A stretch of 64,000 nt of DNA. Origin: Silicimonas algicola (GTDB lineage Bacteria; Pseudomonadota; Alphaproteobacteria; Rhodobacterales; Rhodobacteraceae). The stretch lies in assembly GCF_003148765.1 (NCBI RefSeq), contig NZ_QGGV01000005.1, positions 62,001 to 126,000 on the forward strand, read 5' to 3'. A program made the translations under genes and the position numbers. Each line of letters starts with the position of its first letter. The first letter of the stretch is position 1. The notes beneath the pieces are model-generated. The model had not been told where the DNA came from and did no database searches. It worked only from the letters and a program-made list of their open reading frames with translations. This document shows, in pieces, positions 10,801 to 18,181 of the stretch.

Positions 10801-12816
10801 ACCAATTCGGGCTTCCAGAGCTTCATCGACTTCAACGGCACGGGACAGGTGCTGTTCACGCAAACGACGACCACGCAGGGAGAGGTCGCCGCGGTGATCG
10901 CGACGACGACGGGCGGGCGTAACGTTCACTTCGCGTCGGATGCGATCAGCGGAAACAACAACATCCTTCAGGAAGCGATCCAGTGGTCGGCGCTGGGGGA
11001 TCTGCCCGAGGTGTCGCTCGAGATGACGCGGGGGACCTCGTTGTTCTTCTCGCGCAACGACATGGACCAGTCGCAGGAGACGTACGACGTCGTCGATCCG
11101 CCGCGCATCTACGACGCGATGATCCCGATCGTGCAGAGCTGGTACGAGGAGTACAACTTCGTCGGCTCCTACTACATCAACGTGGGCGCCAACCCTCCGG
11201 ACCAGGAGACGAACTGGGCCGTCTCGTCGCCCTACTACCAGCAGCTTCTGGCGATGGAGAACGAGATCGGGACGCACTCCTACACGCACCCCGACAATAC
11301 GAACTTCCTTCTGCCTGACGTGATGACCCAGGCCGAGCTGGACGCGGCCAAGGCCGGCAGCCCGGCTCTCGCCTCGGCGCTCGGGAACATGTCGCTGTCT
11401 GAGGTCAACGCAGCCATGGCCGCAGCGCTTGCCGCGTCAGATCCGGACACGGTGTCATCGGTGGATCTGACATCGTCGTCGTTCACCGATGCTCAGGCCG
11501 CCCTGCTCCAGCACTCCTTCACCTTCCAGTGGGAGTACTCACGGCAGATCATCGAGCAGCAGCTCGGGCTGACGAACCTGGGCGGGGCCGTTCCCGGCGC
11601 GCCGGAACAGCTTTATTCGACGTTCAACATCCTGCCCTTCGTCAGCTACCTCACGGGCGGCTATGCCGGGGTCGGCGCGGGTTATCCGGGCGCCTTCGGG
11701 TTCCTTGATCCGAACCACACCGACCAGGTCTACTTCGCGCCGAACGTGTCGTTCGACTTCTCGCTGATCGGATTCCGAAATCTTTCGCCCGCACAGGCGG
11801 AGGCGGTCTGGGCGCAGGAATACGCCAACATCACCTCGCACGGCGGGGCGCCGATCATCCACTTCCCGTGGCACGATTACGGTCCGACCAACTGGGACCT
11901 CGGCGACGGGCCAAACGCGCCGCAGTACACCGAGGAGATGTTCACCAACTTCATCGCGCGCGCCTATGCCGACGGCACCGAGTTCGTGACCGGCGCCGAC
12001 CTGGCCGAACGCATCCTGGCCTTCTCGCAGGCGCAGCTTCAGATTCAGCAGAGCGGATCGAACCTTGTCGTGACGGCGACCGGCAACGACCTTGGCACCT
12101 TCGCGCTGGACATGGAGGAAGGGTCGACCATCGCCAACGTCGACAACTGGTATGCCTATGACGACGGCAAGGTCTTCCTCGACCGCGACGGCGGCGTTTA
12201 CACAGTCGCCTTCGGCAGCCAGTCGGATGACGTCACGCACATCGTCAAGCTGCCGATGCGGGCGGATCTGATCTCGGTCCTGGGCAATGGGTCCGACCTC
12301 GAGTTCTCGTTCGACGGACGGGGCGATGTCGGCGTGGAGCTGAAGAGCCTCGGCGACAACTCGGTGGTGGCGTCGGGAGCGGACAGCGTGTCGCGCAGCG
12401 GCGACACCCTGACGATGAGTTTTGGAACCGTGGGGGTCCACAACGGCGACATCGACTATCAGTCGGGCACGACGGTCCTGGGCACGGCGGATGACGACTT
12501 CATCCTTCTGTCCGATCAGGGCCGGACGGTGAACGCGGGTCTCGGCAACGACGTGATGACAGCCGGTCTTGGTGCCGATGTCTTCGTGTTCGGGCCGGCG
12601 GTCGGCAGCGATACGGTGCTCGCCTTCGATTTGAGCGTGGACCACATCGACCTCGTGGGCACGACCTTCGGATCGACCGCGGACGTCGTCTCGGCCCTGA
12701 CCCAGGCGGACGGTGGAGTGGAGCTTGCTTTCTCGGCGACGGACAAGGTGTTTTTCGCCGACCTCGTTGCGGGCAGCCTGACCGAGTCGCACTTCTCGCT
12801 GGACAACATCGCCTGA
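4858..12816 (+). CDS. Giant RTX-type repeat protein with cadherin-like, CBM9-like, ThuA/GATase-like and polysaccharide-deacetylase-like domains
   Basis: A 2652-residue acidic protein without an N-terminal signal peptide. Reading along the chain: two related novel modules (about 1-250 and 362-603, each with GDGD...GETGYILA and ITWTLNDKDG); a cadherin-like repeat at 257-360; five near-identical cadherin-like repeats at 615-1137 (KVADIVVTDDGVGTN, then AALFEIVGTELFLKAG); three CBM9/DOMON-like domains (about 1138, 1397 and 1658; DGAVGEWP) alternating with further cadherin repeats; a Rossmann-like ThuA/GATase-like domain (1825-2048, VRIAIVYSESS); a polysaccharide-deacetylase-like domain (2052-2385) with EIGTHSYTHPD at His2140; and a C-terminal RTX/hemolysin-type segment (GTADDDFILL, GLGNDVMTAGLGADVFVFG). 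The tail and missing signal peptide suggest type I secretion, but no T1SS genes lie nearby. A role in surface or extracellular polysaccharide modification is inference. The ATG at 4858 has a weak AGCAG-like ribosome site. Confidence 0.85.
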   Translation: MSETISFSTQQLASGLRSGILAEPITTAQVGGPDTVTQRVVAAIVGDGDSLLESGETGFILANGSNLEGGITRTTLNGANDPVTVTAHGWARIRAVEPLYLNDYLTFTTEQGFKVSGANARPGNSITWTLNDKDGAAQKLDAAEFVVNTGGVAGPVSVAMDFDGDIIASGIYSETDAPAEAALTLQAQDGDVIAIDFLANTFTLNGVPVTGTEIDQFFAAYTASAGNTLTIGSADTATFAVKDLTLERSDKTAAPNKAPFIAVSQVVSDLLDGADLVDRVKVADIQILDDGIGTNILSLSGEDASLFEIIGTGLYLKAGTDIDMATNPTLRVFVTVEDQSLPDAPVSAEVVVQVRDAVTVESMISFGSVQLTSQPGNVIDPISTDNLGTGTDYRKQALIAIEGDGDRAFEAGETGYILAAVKDDLVHTRLTTLNTDTDPVTITGHGWYRSSAVSQLNLNAAMVYDPATGFRIESSSSRPGDSLTWRLNDKDGVAQKLAAVSFVVHSSGTVSAAFDIDGDTILSGSYGNGRLATPDALLTIDLNDGDIVRIDFATSSFTVNGQALPAGAASQFFSEFAASDQAAITIGGIGIGGFSVGDLTLHRGGGGTPPPTNLPPTVSLANIVASVAETRDMSVALKVADIVVGDDGMGTNVLGLTGANAALFEIVGTELFLKAGTVLDFETAQSLQVTVTVDDTTLGAAGSVEATVPFVLSVTDANEGPIVTLANVIASVSEAQDTSVPLKVADIVVTDDGVGSNILSLSGTDAGLFEIVGTELFLKAGVALDFETLPSLSVNVDVDDTTIGTAGSVESSTLLMLPVADANEAPVVTLANVVTGVAETQDLSVRLKVADIVVTDDALGTNLLTLSGADAALFEIVGTELFLRAGTVLDFETVQSLSVSVDLDDTTLGLAGSIESTAGLTLAVTDANEPPAVTLANVVASVSEGQDLSAPFKVADIVVTDDGVGTNTLVLSGADAALFEIVGTELFLKAGVILDFETLPSLSISVDVDDTTIGASGSVESSAPLTLPVTDSNDAPVVTLANVVASVSEDQNLTAALKVADIVVTDDALGTNALTLSGADAALFEIVGTELFLKAGTALDFETLPSLSVSVDVDDATLGTGVDGSTPFTLAVTDVKETWGAIEVDGAVGEWPAFSLLASDPSGAEVRGTYQDGAFIVALSTNGVPIGPNTTFWFDTDLNSATGYQVFGSTAGAEFNVNIDADGRPVLYTGADGETEITPLIHKFSADGTVLEFALPSNLVGGATAAKLFVDLNNSVFIPGDYSLGGLPIGDNLSATVTLANQITSIPEDQNLTTALKVADIVVSDDTIGTNTLSLSGANAALFEIVGTELFLKAGTALDFETLTSLSVSVDLDDTTIGAPGSVESSAPLTLAVTDVKETWGIIELDGAVGEWPGYTLLASDGGYEVRGTYQDGAFVMALSTGGAAIGPNTTFWLNTDLDPATGYQVFGSTVGAEYNINIGPDGRPALYSGAVGETLVSPLIFSFNADRSVLEFALPSDLVGGSAAAKLYLDVNDTVFIPGNYFGSTGLAIGNNLAPTVTLTQTLFQIAENASVLGRTKVADIVVTDDGIGTNELKLSGADAGLFEILGTELYIKAGAVLDFETNATLDINVDVDDTSVGTAGSIEATAPFAVTVTDVAEQFGAVTLDGSTAEWAANTQLYTRSTGGVDYTVNGTYGAGAFLIALEAETLEIGADTTIWLNTDRNAATGFQVFGNGVGAEYNIEFEADGTLALYSGDAGQTFVSNLNYFFDADHGTVEIALPSTLVGGSTNLEMYIDVNNTTFLPEAYASGGFVVREATPVQPTDPTVRIAIVYSESSANAYFDKTAYGQLVMSAQNQAMQAGIPFDLISEADLTDIAKIKDYDAIVFPEFSHVEASLVQGITDTLTEASQTYGIGLIASGNFMTNTDTGAIIGSDAYARMKSLLGVTLGASGSTAGLTMNAEDVTHPISDGYTANELVGTYTNSGFQSFIDFNGTGQVLFTQTTTTQGEVAAVIATTTGGRNVHFASDAISGNNNILQEAIQWSALGDLPEVSLEMTRGTSLFFSRNDMDQSQETYDVVDPPRIYDAMIPIVQSWYEEYNFVGSYYINVGANPPDQETNWAVSSPYYQQLLAMENEIGTHSYTHPDNTNFLLPDVMTQAELDAAKAGSPALASALGNMSLSEVNAAMAAALAASDPDTVSSVDLTSSSFTDAQAALLQHSFTFQWEYSRQIIEQQLGLTNLGGAVPGAPEQLYSTFNILPFVSYLTGGYAGVGAGYPGAFGFLDPNHTDQVYFAPNVSFDFSLIGFRNLSPAQAEAVWAQEYANITSHGGAPIIHFPWHDYGPTNWDLGDGPNAPQYTEEMFTNFIARAYADGTEFVTGADLAERILAFSQAQLQIQQSGSNLVVTATGNDLGTFALDMEEGSTIANVDNWYAYDDGKVFLDRDGGVYTVAFGSQSDDVTHIVKLPMRADLISVLGNGSDLEFSFDGRGDVGVELKSLGDNSVVASGADSVSRSGDTLTMSFGTVGVHNGDIDYQSGTTVLGTADDDFILLSDQGRTVNAGLGNDVMTAGLGADVFVFGPAVGSDTVLAFDLSVDHIDLVGTTFGSTADVVSALTQADGGVELAFSATDKVFFADLVAGSLTESHFSLDNIA
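6715..8274 (+). repeat. Five tandem 315-bp repeats coding for cadherin-like domains
   Basis: The word CTGGCGAAC (last copy CTGGCCAAC) recurs at 6715, 7030, 7345, 7660 and 7975, an exact 315-bp (105-codon) period. The units are similar at DNA as well as protein level, for example GACATCGTCGTGAC and CTGTTCGAGATCGTGGG recur in nearly every unit. This points to recent tandem duplication inside the giant gene. Confidence 0.9.
8269..10310 (+). repeat. Higher-order repeat: three CBM9-like modules alternating with cadherin-like modules
   Basis: The CBM9-like start (WG-I-E-DGAVGEWP or its variant) recurs at about 8269, 9052 and 9838, a period of about 785 bp, with one cadherin-like unit between successive copies. 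The three copies share GPNTTFW or GADTTIW, ATGYQVFG or ATGFQVFG, GAE.N, and a closing LVGG motif. Confidence 0.85.
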
Positions 12817-12822
12817 GTTGCA

Positions 12823-12844
12823 GCGGTGGCCCGACGGCCACCGC
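12823..12844 (+). terminator. Terminator-like hairpin after the giant gene
   Basis: GCGGTGGCC and GGCCACCGC form a perfect 9-bp stem around a CGAC loop, starting 7 bases past the stop; the tail CCTTTCCC is only weakly T-rich. Confidence 0.6.
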
Positions 12845-13060
12845 CCTTTCCCGGCCTCGGGGCGGCTTGCATCGTCACGCCGCGTGTCAATTAGCCTTGG
12901 ACGCAACGTCTTTCGGCAGTTCCGGTTGTTCCCGTTGCTGCAAGGGGGTAATTGTCGCGTCGAAACCAGTCCGAAGGGTTGTCTTGTCCGGGCCGGCACC
13001 TGATATGTGCCTTGATCATCCATAAGCCTTCCGGCCGGACCCTGCATTTTCGTGGCGCAC

Positions 13061-14185
13061 ATGAGATTTCATACACTTCTTGCGATCATTGTCCTGGTCG
13101 TCGCCGGAGCGTGGGTCGCGACCGGCGAGTTCACCTCTGTCGGAAGTGAGGCTGCGGGCGAGTCGGCTGCTGCCGCGCCGGCGCCCGAGCCTGAGGCCGC
13201 GCCCGCCTCAGAGCCCGAATTGCAGACAGTGGCCTTCGCCTTTGCCACCAACAGCGACTACCAGAGGATGCTTCAGGTGTCGGGCGTGACGAAGGCCGAC
13301 AAGGCGTCGGTGCTTGCCGCCCGGACGGCAGGTGTCATCGCAGCACTTCCGGTGGCGAAAGGCAGCGCGGTCGATGATGGCGACCTCATCATGGCGCTGG
13401 ACGGTCCCGAGAAATACACGGCGGTCCAGGCCGCTGAATCGCTTCTGGAGCAGCGCGAGAAGGCCGCCGCGGCGGACCAGAAGCTGCTGGCGAGCGGTCA
13501 GGTCGGGCGTCTGCGGATCGACGCCTCGCAGGCCGAGCTTGTCGCGGCGCGGTCGGCGCTGGATGCGGCCCGTGCCGAAGTCGACCGGCTGGAAGTTCGC
13601 GCGCCATTCGCTGGCATCGTCGACGACGTCATGGTCGAGGCAGGCGCCTGGGTTCAGCCCGGTACGAACGTCGCGTCCATCATCGCGCTGGATCCGATCA
13701 TCGCGACCGGCGAAATCAGCGAGCAGAACCTGCCAATGGTCTCCGTTGGCGGGACCGCCGAGGTGACCTTCGCGGATGGAACCACCGCCGATGGCGTGAT
13801 CCGCTATATCCGCCGCGAGGCGTCGGACCTGACGCGGACGTTTCCCCTCGAAATCGCCGTGCCGAACCCGGACCTTAAGGTCTCGGCCGGCATGTCCGTG
13901 ACGATCCGGCTGGAGGCGAGTCCGGTCTCGTCGATCCTCGTGCCGCGGTCGGTCATAACGCTTGGGCCGAAGGGCGAGATCGGCGTGCGCATCATCGAGG
14001 AAGACGACACGGTCGGCTTCCTTCCCGTGGAGATCGTCGACGACACCGCAAGCGGCCTGGTCGTGGCGGGGATCGAGGATGGGATGCGGGTCATCGTGTC
14101 GGGACAGGATCTTGTCAACGACGGGCAAAGCGTCGTCGGCGTCGATCAGACCGCCGCGGCGGCCGCGCTGCTGCCGAGCGAGTGA
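13061..14185 (+). CDS. RND efflux periplasmic adaptor (HlyD/membrane fusion family)
   Basis: A protein of about 374 residues that links an inner-membrane RND pump to an outer-membrane channel. It has an N-terminal membrane anchor or signal (FHTLLAIIVLVVAGAWVATG), an Ala/Pro/Glu-rich linker (AAAAPAPEPEAAPASEPE), a barrel-sandwich segment (RTAGVIAALPVAKGSAVDDGDL), an alpha-hairpin rich in Ala/Glu/Gln (about 110-165), the second lipoyl half (VRAPFAGIVDDVMVEAGAWV) and C-terminal beta domains. An in-frame GTG at 13052 would add three residues; the ATG at 13061 is preferred because it directly precedes the hydrophobic segment, although neither has a clear ribosome site. The stop overlaps the start of the pump gene, so the two are translationally coupled. 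Confidence 0.9.
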   Translation: MRFHTLLAIIVLVVAGAWVATGEFTSVGSEAAGESAAAAPAPEPEAAPASEPELQTVAFAFATNSDYQRMLQVSGVTKADKASVLAARTAGVIAALPVAKGSAVDDGDLIMALDGPEKYTAVQAAESLLEQREKAAAADQKLLASGQVGRLRIDASQAELVAARSALDAARAEVDRLEVRAPFAGIVDDVMVEAGAWVQPGTNVASIIALDPIIATGEISEQNLPMVSVGGTAEVTFADGTTADGVIRYIRREASDLTRTFPLEIAVPNPDLKVSAGMSVTIRLEASPVSSILVPRSVITLGPKGEIGVRIIEEDDTVGFLPVEIVDDTASGLVVAGIEDGMRVIVSGQDLVNDGQSVVGVDQTAAAAALLPSE

Positions 14186-17100
14186 TGGATATCGTCGGCC
14201 TCGCCATCCGGAACGCCCGGCTGACGATCTCGATCCTGATCTTCCTCATCATCGCCGGCGCGATGTCCTATGCGGCCATCCCGAAGGAAGCCGAGCCGGA
14301 CATCCAGATCCCGATCATCTACGTCAGCATGAGTTATCAGGGCATCTCGCCCGAAGATTCCGAGCGTCTGCTGCTGCGTCCGATGGAGACGCGGATCAAG
14401 ACCATCGCAGGGATCAAGAAGATGACCTCCACCGCCTACCAGGGCGGCGGTAACGTGCTGGTGGAGTTCATGGCCGGCGCCGACCTCGACAAGGCGCTGG
14501 ACGACGTACGCAACAAGGTCGACGACGCGCGGCGCGACCTGCCGCAGGGCGTCGACGAGCCGACCGTCAACGAGGTGAACATCTCGGAGTTTCCGGTTCT
14601 GGTCCTGACGCTGTCGGGCGATGTGCCGGAGCGGGCGCTGGCGACGGCCGCGCGGTCCTTGCGAGACCGGATCGAGGAAATCCCCGGCGTTCTCGACGCG
14701 AACCTTCAGGGCGTGCGCGACGACCTTGTCGAAGCGGTGATCGACCGCACCCGGCTGGCCAGCTATGGGCTTCAGGTCGACCAGGTCGTGGCGGCGATCA
14801 ACTCGGGCAACAGCCTTGTTGCGGCGGGGTCCATCGAAGGCAACCAGGGCCGCTATGCGGTTAAGGTGCCTGCGCTGATCGAGACGCTGCAGGATGCGGC
14901 CGATTTCCCGATCGTCGTCGGCGCCAATGCGACGGTCCGCGCCCGAGACGTTGCCGATCTGCGCTCCACGTTCAAGGATCCCACTTCGATCACGCGCCTG
15001 AACGGCGAGACCGCGGTGGCTATCGAGATCTCGAAACGCACCGGCGCCAACCTGATCGAAACCGTCGACAGCGTGAAGGCCGTTGCCGATGAGTTCCAGC
15101 AGCGGCTTCCCGACAGCGTGGCCATCACCTTCTCGCAGGACAAGTCGGTCACGATCCGGCAGCTTCTGGGCGATCTTCAGAACAGCGTGCTGACCGCGGT
15201 GATCCTGGTCTTCGTGGTCATCCTCTTCGCCCTGACCGTGCGGGCGTCCCTGTTCATCGGCCTTGCCATCCCGTCGTCGTTCCTCATGGGCATCCTGCTT
15301 CTGGACATGGCGGGGCTGACGGTGAACCTCGTCGTCCTCTTCAGCCTGATCCTGGCGGTCGGTATGCTCGTCGACGATGCGATCATCGTGACCGAGTTCG
15401 CCGAGCGGCGGATGCAGGAAGGCATGGAGCGCAAGGAGGCGTTCCACCTCGCCTCGCAGCGCATGGCGGGACCGGTGATCGCGGCGACGATGACGCGGGT
15501 CGCTGCCTTTTCGCCCTTGCTGTTCTGGCCGGGGATCGTCGGCGAGTTCATGAAGTACCTGCCGATCACGCTGATCGCGACGCTGTCGGCCTCGATGCTT
15601 TATGCGCTGGTCTTCACGCCGACGCTTGGCGCGGTCTTCGCCCGCAACACGCCCCCCGAAGAACCCAAGAAGGACGGGATCTACATGTGGGTCGTGAAGC
15701 GCGCGATGAGCCATCCGTTCATCGTCGTGTTCCTTGCCACCGCCCTTCTTGTCGCCGTGCCGATGGCCTACGGCAAGTATGGCAACGGCGTCGAATTCTT
15801 CCCCGATGTCGAGCCGGACTACGGCCTTCTCTACGTCCATGCGCGCGGCAACCTGTCCATCGACGAGAAGGACCGGCTGGTCCGTACGGCCGAGGAGCGC
15901 ATCCTGGGCTGGCCGGGCTTGACGAGCGTCTATACGCGCGTCGGATCGGGCGGCGGCGGCTTTGGCCAGAACGTCGACGAGGACGTGATCGGCACGATCC
16001 AGTACGAATTCGTCGACTGGCGCGAGCGCAAGAACGCCAACGCGATCCTCGCGGACCTGCGGGTAGCCATGGAAGGCATTCCTGGCGTCGAAATCGAAGT
16101 GTCGGTGCCCCAGGCCGGTCCGCCCACGGGCAAGGCGATCCAGATTCTTCTGTCGGCGGATGACCCTTCGGGGCTGGCCGACACGGCGCGCGAAGTCGCA
16201 GCGATGCTGGAGGGGACGCCAGACGTCATCGACGTGTCGAACGGCCTGCCTCCGCCCGGTCTGGACTGGGAGATCAAGGTCGATCGCGCCAAGGCCGCGC
16301 GCTATGGCATCGGACCCGGATCCGTGGGCACGATGGTGCAACTGGTGACCGACGGCGTGAAGCTGACGGAGTATCGCCCGGCGGGGACCGACGACCCTGT
16401 CGAAATTCGTCTGAGACTGCCCCAAGAGGAGCGCACACTTTCGACGCTGGACGAATTGCGGATCGAGACCTCGCAGGGATCGGTGCCTTTGTCGAACTTC
16501 GTCACCCGCGAGCCGACGCCCAGTGTCGGAACGCTGACGCGCATCGACGGTGCGCGGACGGTGACGGTGTCCGCCGGCATCACCGAAGGCGTGCAGGCCG
16601 ACGCAGTGCGGCAGCAGGTCATCGCGAGCATCGAGAAGATGAACCTCGCGGAAGATGGGATTAGATACCGTCTCGCCGGTGAGGACGAAGAGCAGAAGGA
16701 GGCGGGCGCCTTCCTCGCCAAGGCGGGCATGGCCGCGATCTTCCTGATTTTCGTGGTGCTCTTGGCGCAGTTCAACCGCTTCCTGTCCGTCGGTCTCGTG
16801 CTGGTCGCGGTGATCATGTCCACCATCGGCGTGTTCCTGGGGCTGATGATCATGGGCCAGCCCTTTGGCATCGTCATGTCGGGGATCGGGCTGATCGCGC
16901 TTGCGGGCATTGTGGTGAACAACAACATCGTGCTGATCGACACCTACGATCACCTCAGGTCCGAGGGCATCGACAAGCGGGAGGCGATCCTACAGACCTG
17001 CAGGGAGCGCGCGCGGCCAGTGGTGTTGACCGCGCTGACCGCGATCTTGGGCGTGCTGCCTATCGCCTTTGGATACAACCTCGAACTCATGTCACATGAG

Positions 17101-17310
17101 ACGACCTCCGGCGCGCCCTCGACGCAGTGGTGGATTTCGCTCTCGAGCGCCATCGTGTTCGGCCTCGCATTCTCGACCGTACTCACGCTGATCGTCACGC
17201 CGTCGATGCTGATGATCATGACGCGGTCGAAGGACAGCCGTGTCGGACGGCGCTGGCAGGCGTTCAGGACTTTCTTCCGTCGCCGTCGCGGCCAGAAGCA
17301 GGGCGCCTAG
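14185..17310 (+). CDS. RND-family efflux transporter permease
   Basis: A 1041-residue inner-membrane pump of the hydrophobe/amphiphile RND superfamily, driven by the proton gradient. It has the usual doubled layout: TM1 near residue 12-32, a large periplasmic loop, a TM block at about 335-500 that includes GMLVDDAIIVTEFAERR with the proton-relay aspartate pair, a second loop, and a TM block at about 850-1025 (GIVVNNNIVLIDTY). The start ATG overlaps the stop of the adaptor gene (TGATG); a GTG one codon earlier is possible. No outer-membrane factor is encoded beside it, so a shared TolC-like channel is presumed. The substrate cannot be told from sequence. Confidence 0.93.
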   Translation: MDIVGLAIRNARLTISILIFLIIAGAMSYAAIPKEAEPDIQIPIIYVSMSYQGISPEDSERLLLRPMETRIKTIAGIKKMTSTAYQGGGNVLVEFMAGADLDKALDDVRNKVDDARRDLPQGVDEPTVNEVNISEFPVLVLTLSGDVPERALATAARSLRDRIEEIPGVLDANLQGVRDDLVEAVIDRTRLASYGLQVDQVVAAINSGNSLVAAGSIEGNQGRYAVKVPALIETLQDAADFPIVVGANATVRARDVADLRSTFKDPTSITRLNGETAVAIEISKRTGANLIETVDSVKAVADEFQQRLPDSVAITFSQDKSVTIRQLLGDLQNSVLTAVILVFVVILFALTVRASLFIGLAIPSSFLMGILLLDMAGLTVNLVVLFSLILAVGMLVDDAIIVTEFAERRMQEGMERKEAFHLASQRMAGPVIAATMTRVAAFSPLLFWPGIVGEFMKYLPITLIATLSASMLYALVFTPTLGAVFARNTPPEEPKKDGIYMWVVKRAMSHPFIVVFLATALLVAVPMAYGKYGNGVEFFPDVEPDYGLLYVHARGNLSIDEKDRLVRTAEERILGWPGLTSVYTRVGSGGGGFGQNVDEDVIGTIQYEFVDWRERKNANAILADLRVAMEGIPGVEIEVSVPQAGPPTGKAIQILLSADDPSGLADTAREVAAMLEGTPDVIDVSNGLPPPGLDWEIKVDRAKAARYGIGPGSVGTMVQLVTDGVKLTEYRPAGTDDPVEIRLRLPQEERTLSTLDELRIETSQGSVPLSNFVTREPTPSVGTLTRIDGARTVTVSAGITEGVQADAVRQQVIASIEKMNLAEDGIRYRLAGEDEEQKEAGAFLAKAGMAAIFLIFVVLLAQFNRFLSVGLVLVAVIMSTIGVFLGLMIMGQPFGIVMSGIGLIALAGIVVNNNIVLIDTYDHLRSEGIDKREAILQTCRERARPVVLTALTAILGVLPIAFGYNLELMSHETTSGAPSTQWWISLSSAIVFGLAFSTVLTLIVTPSMLMIMTRSKDSRVGRRWQAFRTFFRRRRGQKQGA

Positions 17311-17317
17311 CCGCTTT

Positions 17318-18181
17318 TCAGGCGGACAGAAGCGCGCGCAAGGTCGCGGGCAGCGCGCCCGGTCCCATGGGGGACCATCCGAGACGGCGCAGCCGCTGTG
17401 TGCCTGGCGCGCAAACAGCCGCCCGGTCGGCGGCGTCGGGCAGACGCGCCGGGATGCCTTTGAGGCAGGCGTAGAGGTCGAGAAGCTCGCGCCGGTCGAG
17501 TGTGAAGTCGGAGGCGTTGAAGACTACGGGCTCCAGCGCTTCGGAGGGAGCCTCGAGGAGACGGAGGATAGCGCGGGCAAGGTCGTCGGCGTGGACCTCG
17601 GTCCCGGCGCGGGGGGAGATCGGCACGCCTTCGTCATGGTCCTGGAAAAGCTGCGCCCACTTGTGAGGAACATTCGGGACGGGGGGGCCGTAGATGCCCG
17701 TCGCGCGGACGACGGCCACCTCGAAGTCCTTGGAAGACATGGCGGAGAGGGCGCGTTCCGCTTCAAGTTTCACCTCGCCGTAGAGGGTGTCGGGCTCTGG
17801 AGTCATCGTTTCGTCCAGAAGTGTACCCGGGGGATGCGTGCCATAGACCGCGCGCGAGGACAGGAAGACGACGCGTCCGACCCCTGCTTTGCGAGCGGCT
17901 TCGAAGAGCGCGACCGTTCCGTGCAGGTTCGTCCGGCGAAAGCCGTCGGGGTCCTCTCCCTCACCACCGCGATACCGGCCCGGGACGTGCGAGAAGGCGG
18001 CATGGACCAGCGCATTCATTCCGGCCAGATCGGCTGCCGTGTCGAGGTCCCAGGGACGATGCCTGGAGCCGAAGTCCGGGGGACGGCGGCCGAACGCCGT
18101 CACTTCGTGACCGGCGCCGAGGAGGCGACGCAGGACGGGATGGCCGACGAGGCCGGTCGCTCCTGTGAGCGCGACTTTCAT
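17318..18181 (-). CDS. sqdC: SqdC, sulfolipid biosynthesis reductase/epimerase-like protein
   Basis: A 287-residue extended-SDR protein. The Rossmann dinucleotide motif is MKVALTGATGLVGHPVLRRLL at the N terminus, followed by VFLSSRAVYG and a Tyr-x-x-x-Lys pair in YGEVKLEAE. The start at 18181 overlaps the stop of the upstream glycosyltransferase by four bases. As third gene of a sqdB-sqdD-sqdC operon it corresponds to SqdC of Rhodobacter sphaeroides, which is needed for normal sulfoquinovosyl diacylglycerol formation; the exact step it catalyses is unclear. The symbol rests mainly on context, the fold on sequence. Its 3' end lies 8 bases from the converging RND pump gene. Confidence 0.8.
   Translation of the reverse strand: MKVALTGATGLVGHPVLRRLLGAGHEVTAFGRRPPDFGSRHRPWDLDTAADLAGMNALVHAAFSHVPGRYRGGEGEDPDGFRRTNLHGTVALFEAARKAGVGRVVFLSSRAVYGTHPPGTLLDETMTPEPDTLYGEVKLEAERALSAMSSKDFEVAVVRATGIYGPPVPNVPHKWAQLFQDHDEGVPISPRAGTEVHADDLARAILRLLEAPSEALEPVVFNASDFTLDRRELLDLYACLKGIPARLPDAADRAAVCAPGTQRLRRLGWSPMGPGALPATLRALLSA

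Noticed and set aside
9262-11289. A 675-codon minus-strand open frame inside the giant gene
   Set aside because: It is antisense to recognisable cadherin, CBM9 and ThuA-like coding sequence, has a low-complexity Arg/Asp/Val-rich product, and no ribosome site.
14146-16953. A 935-codon open frame on the minus strand
   Set aside because: It lies wholly antisense to the RND pump gene, whose protein is clearly recognisable. The antisense product is rich in Arg/His/Asp without any family motif, which is expected for the complement of GC-rich codons.
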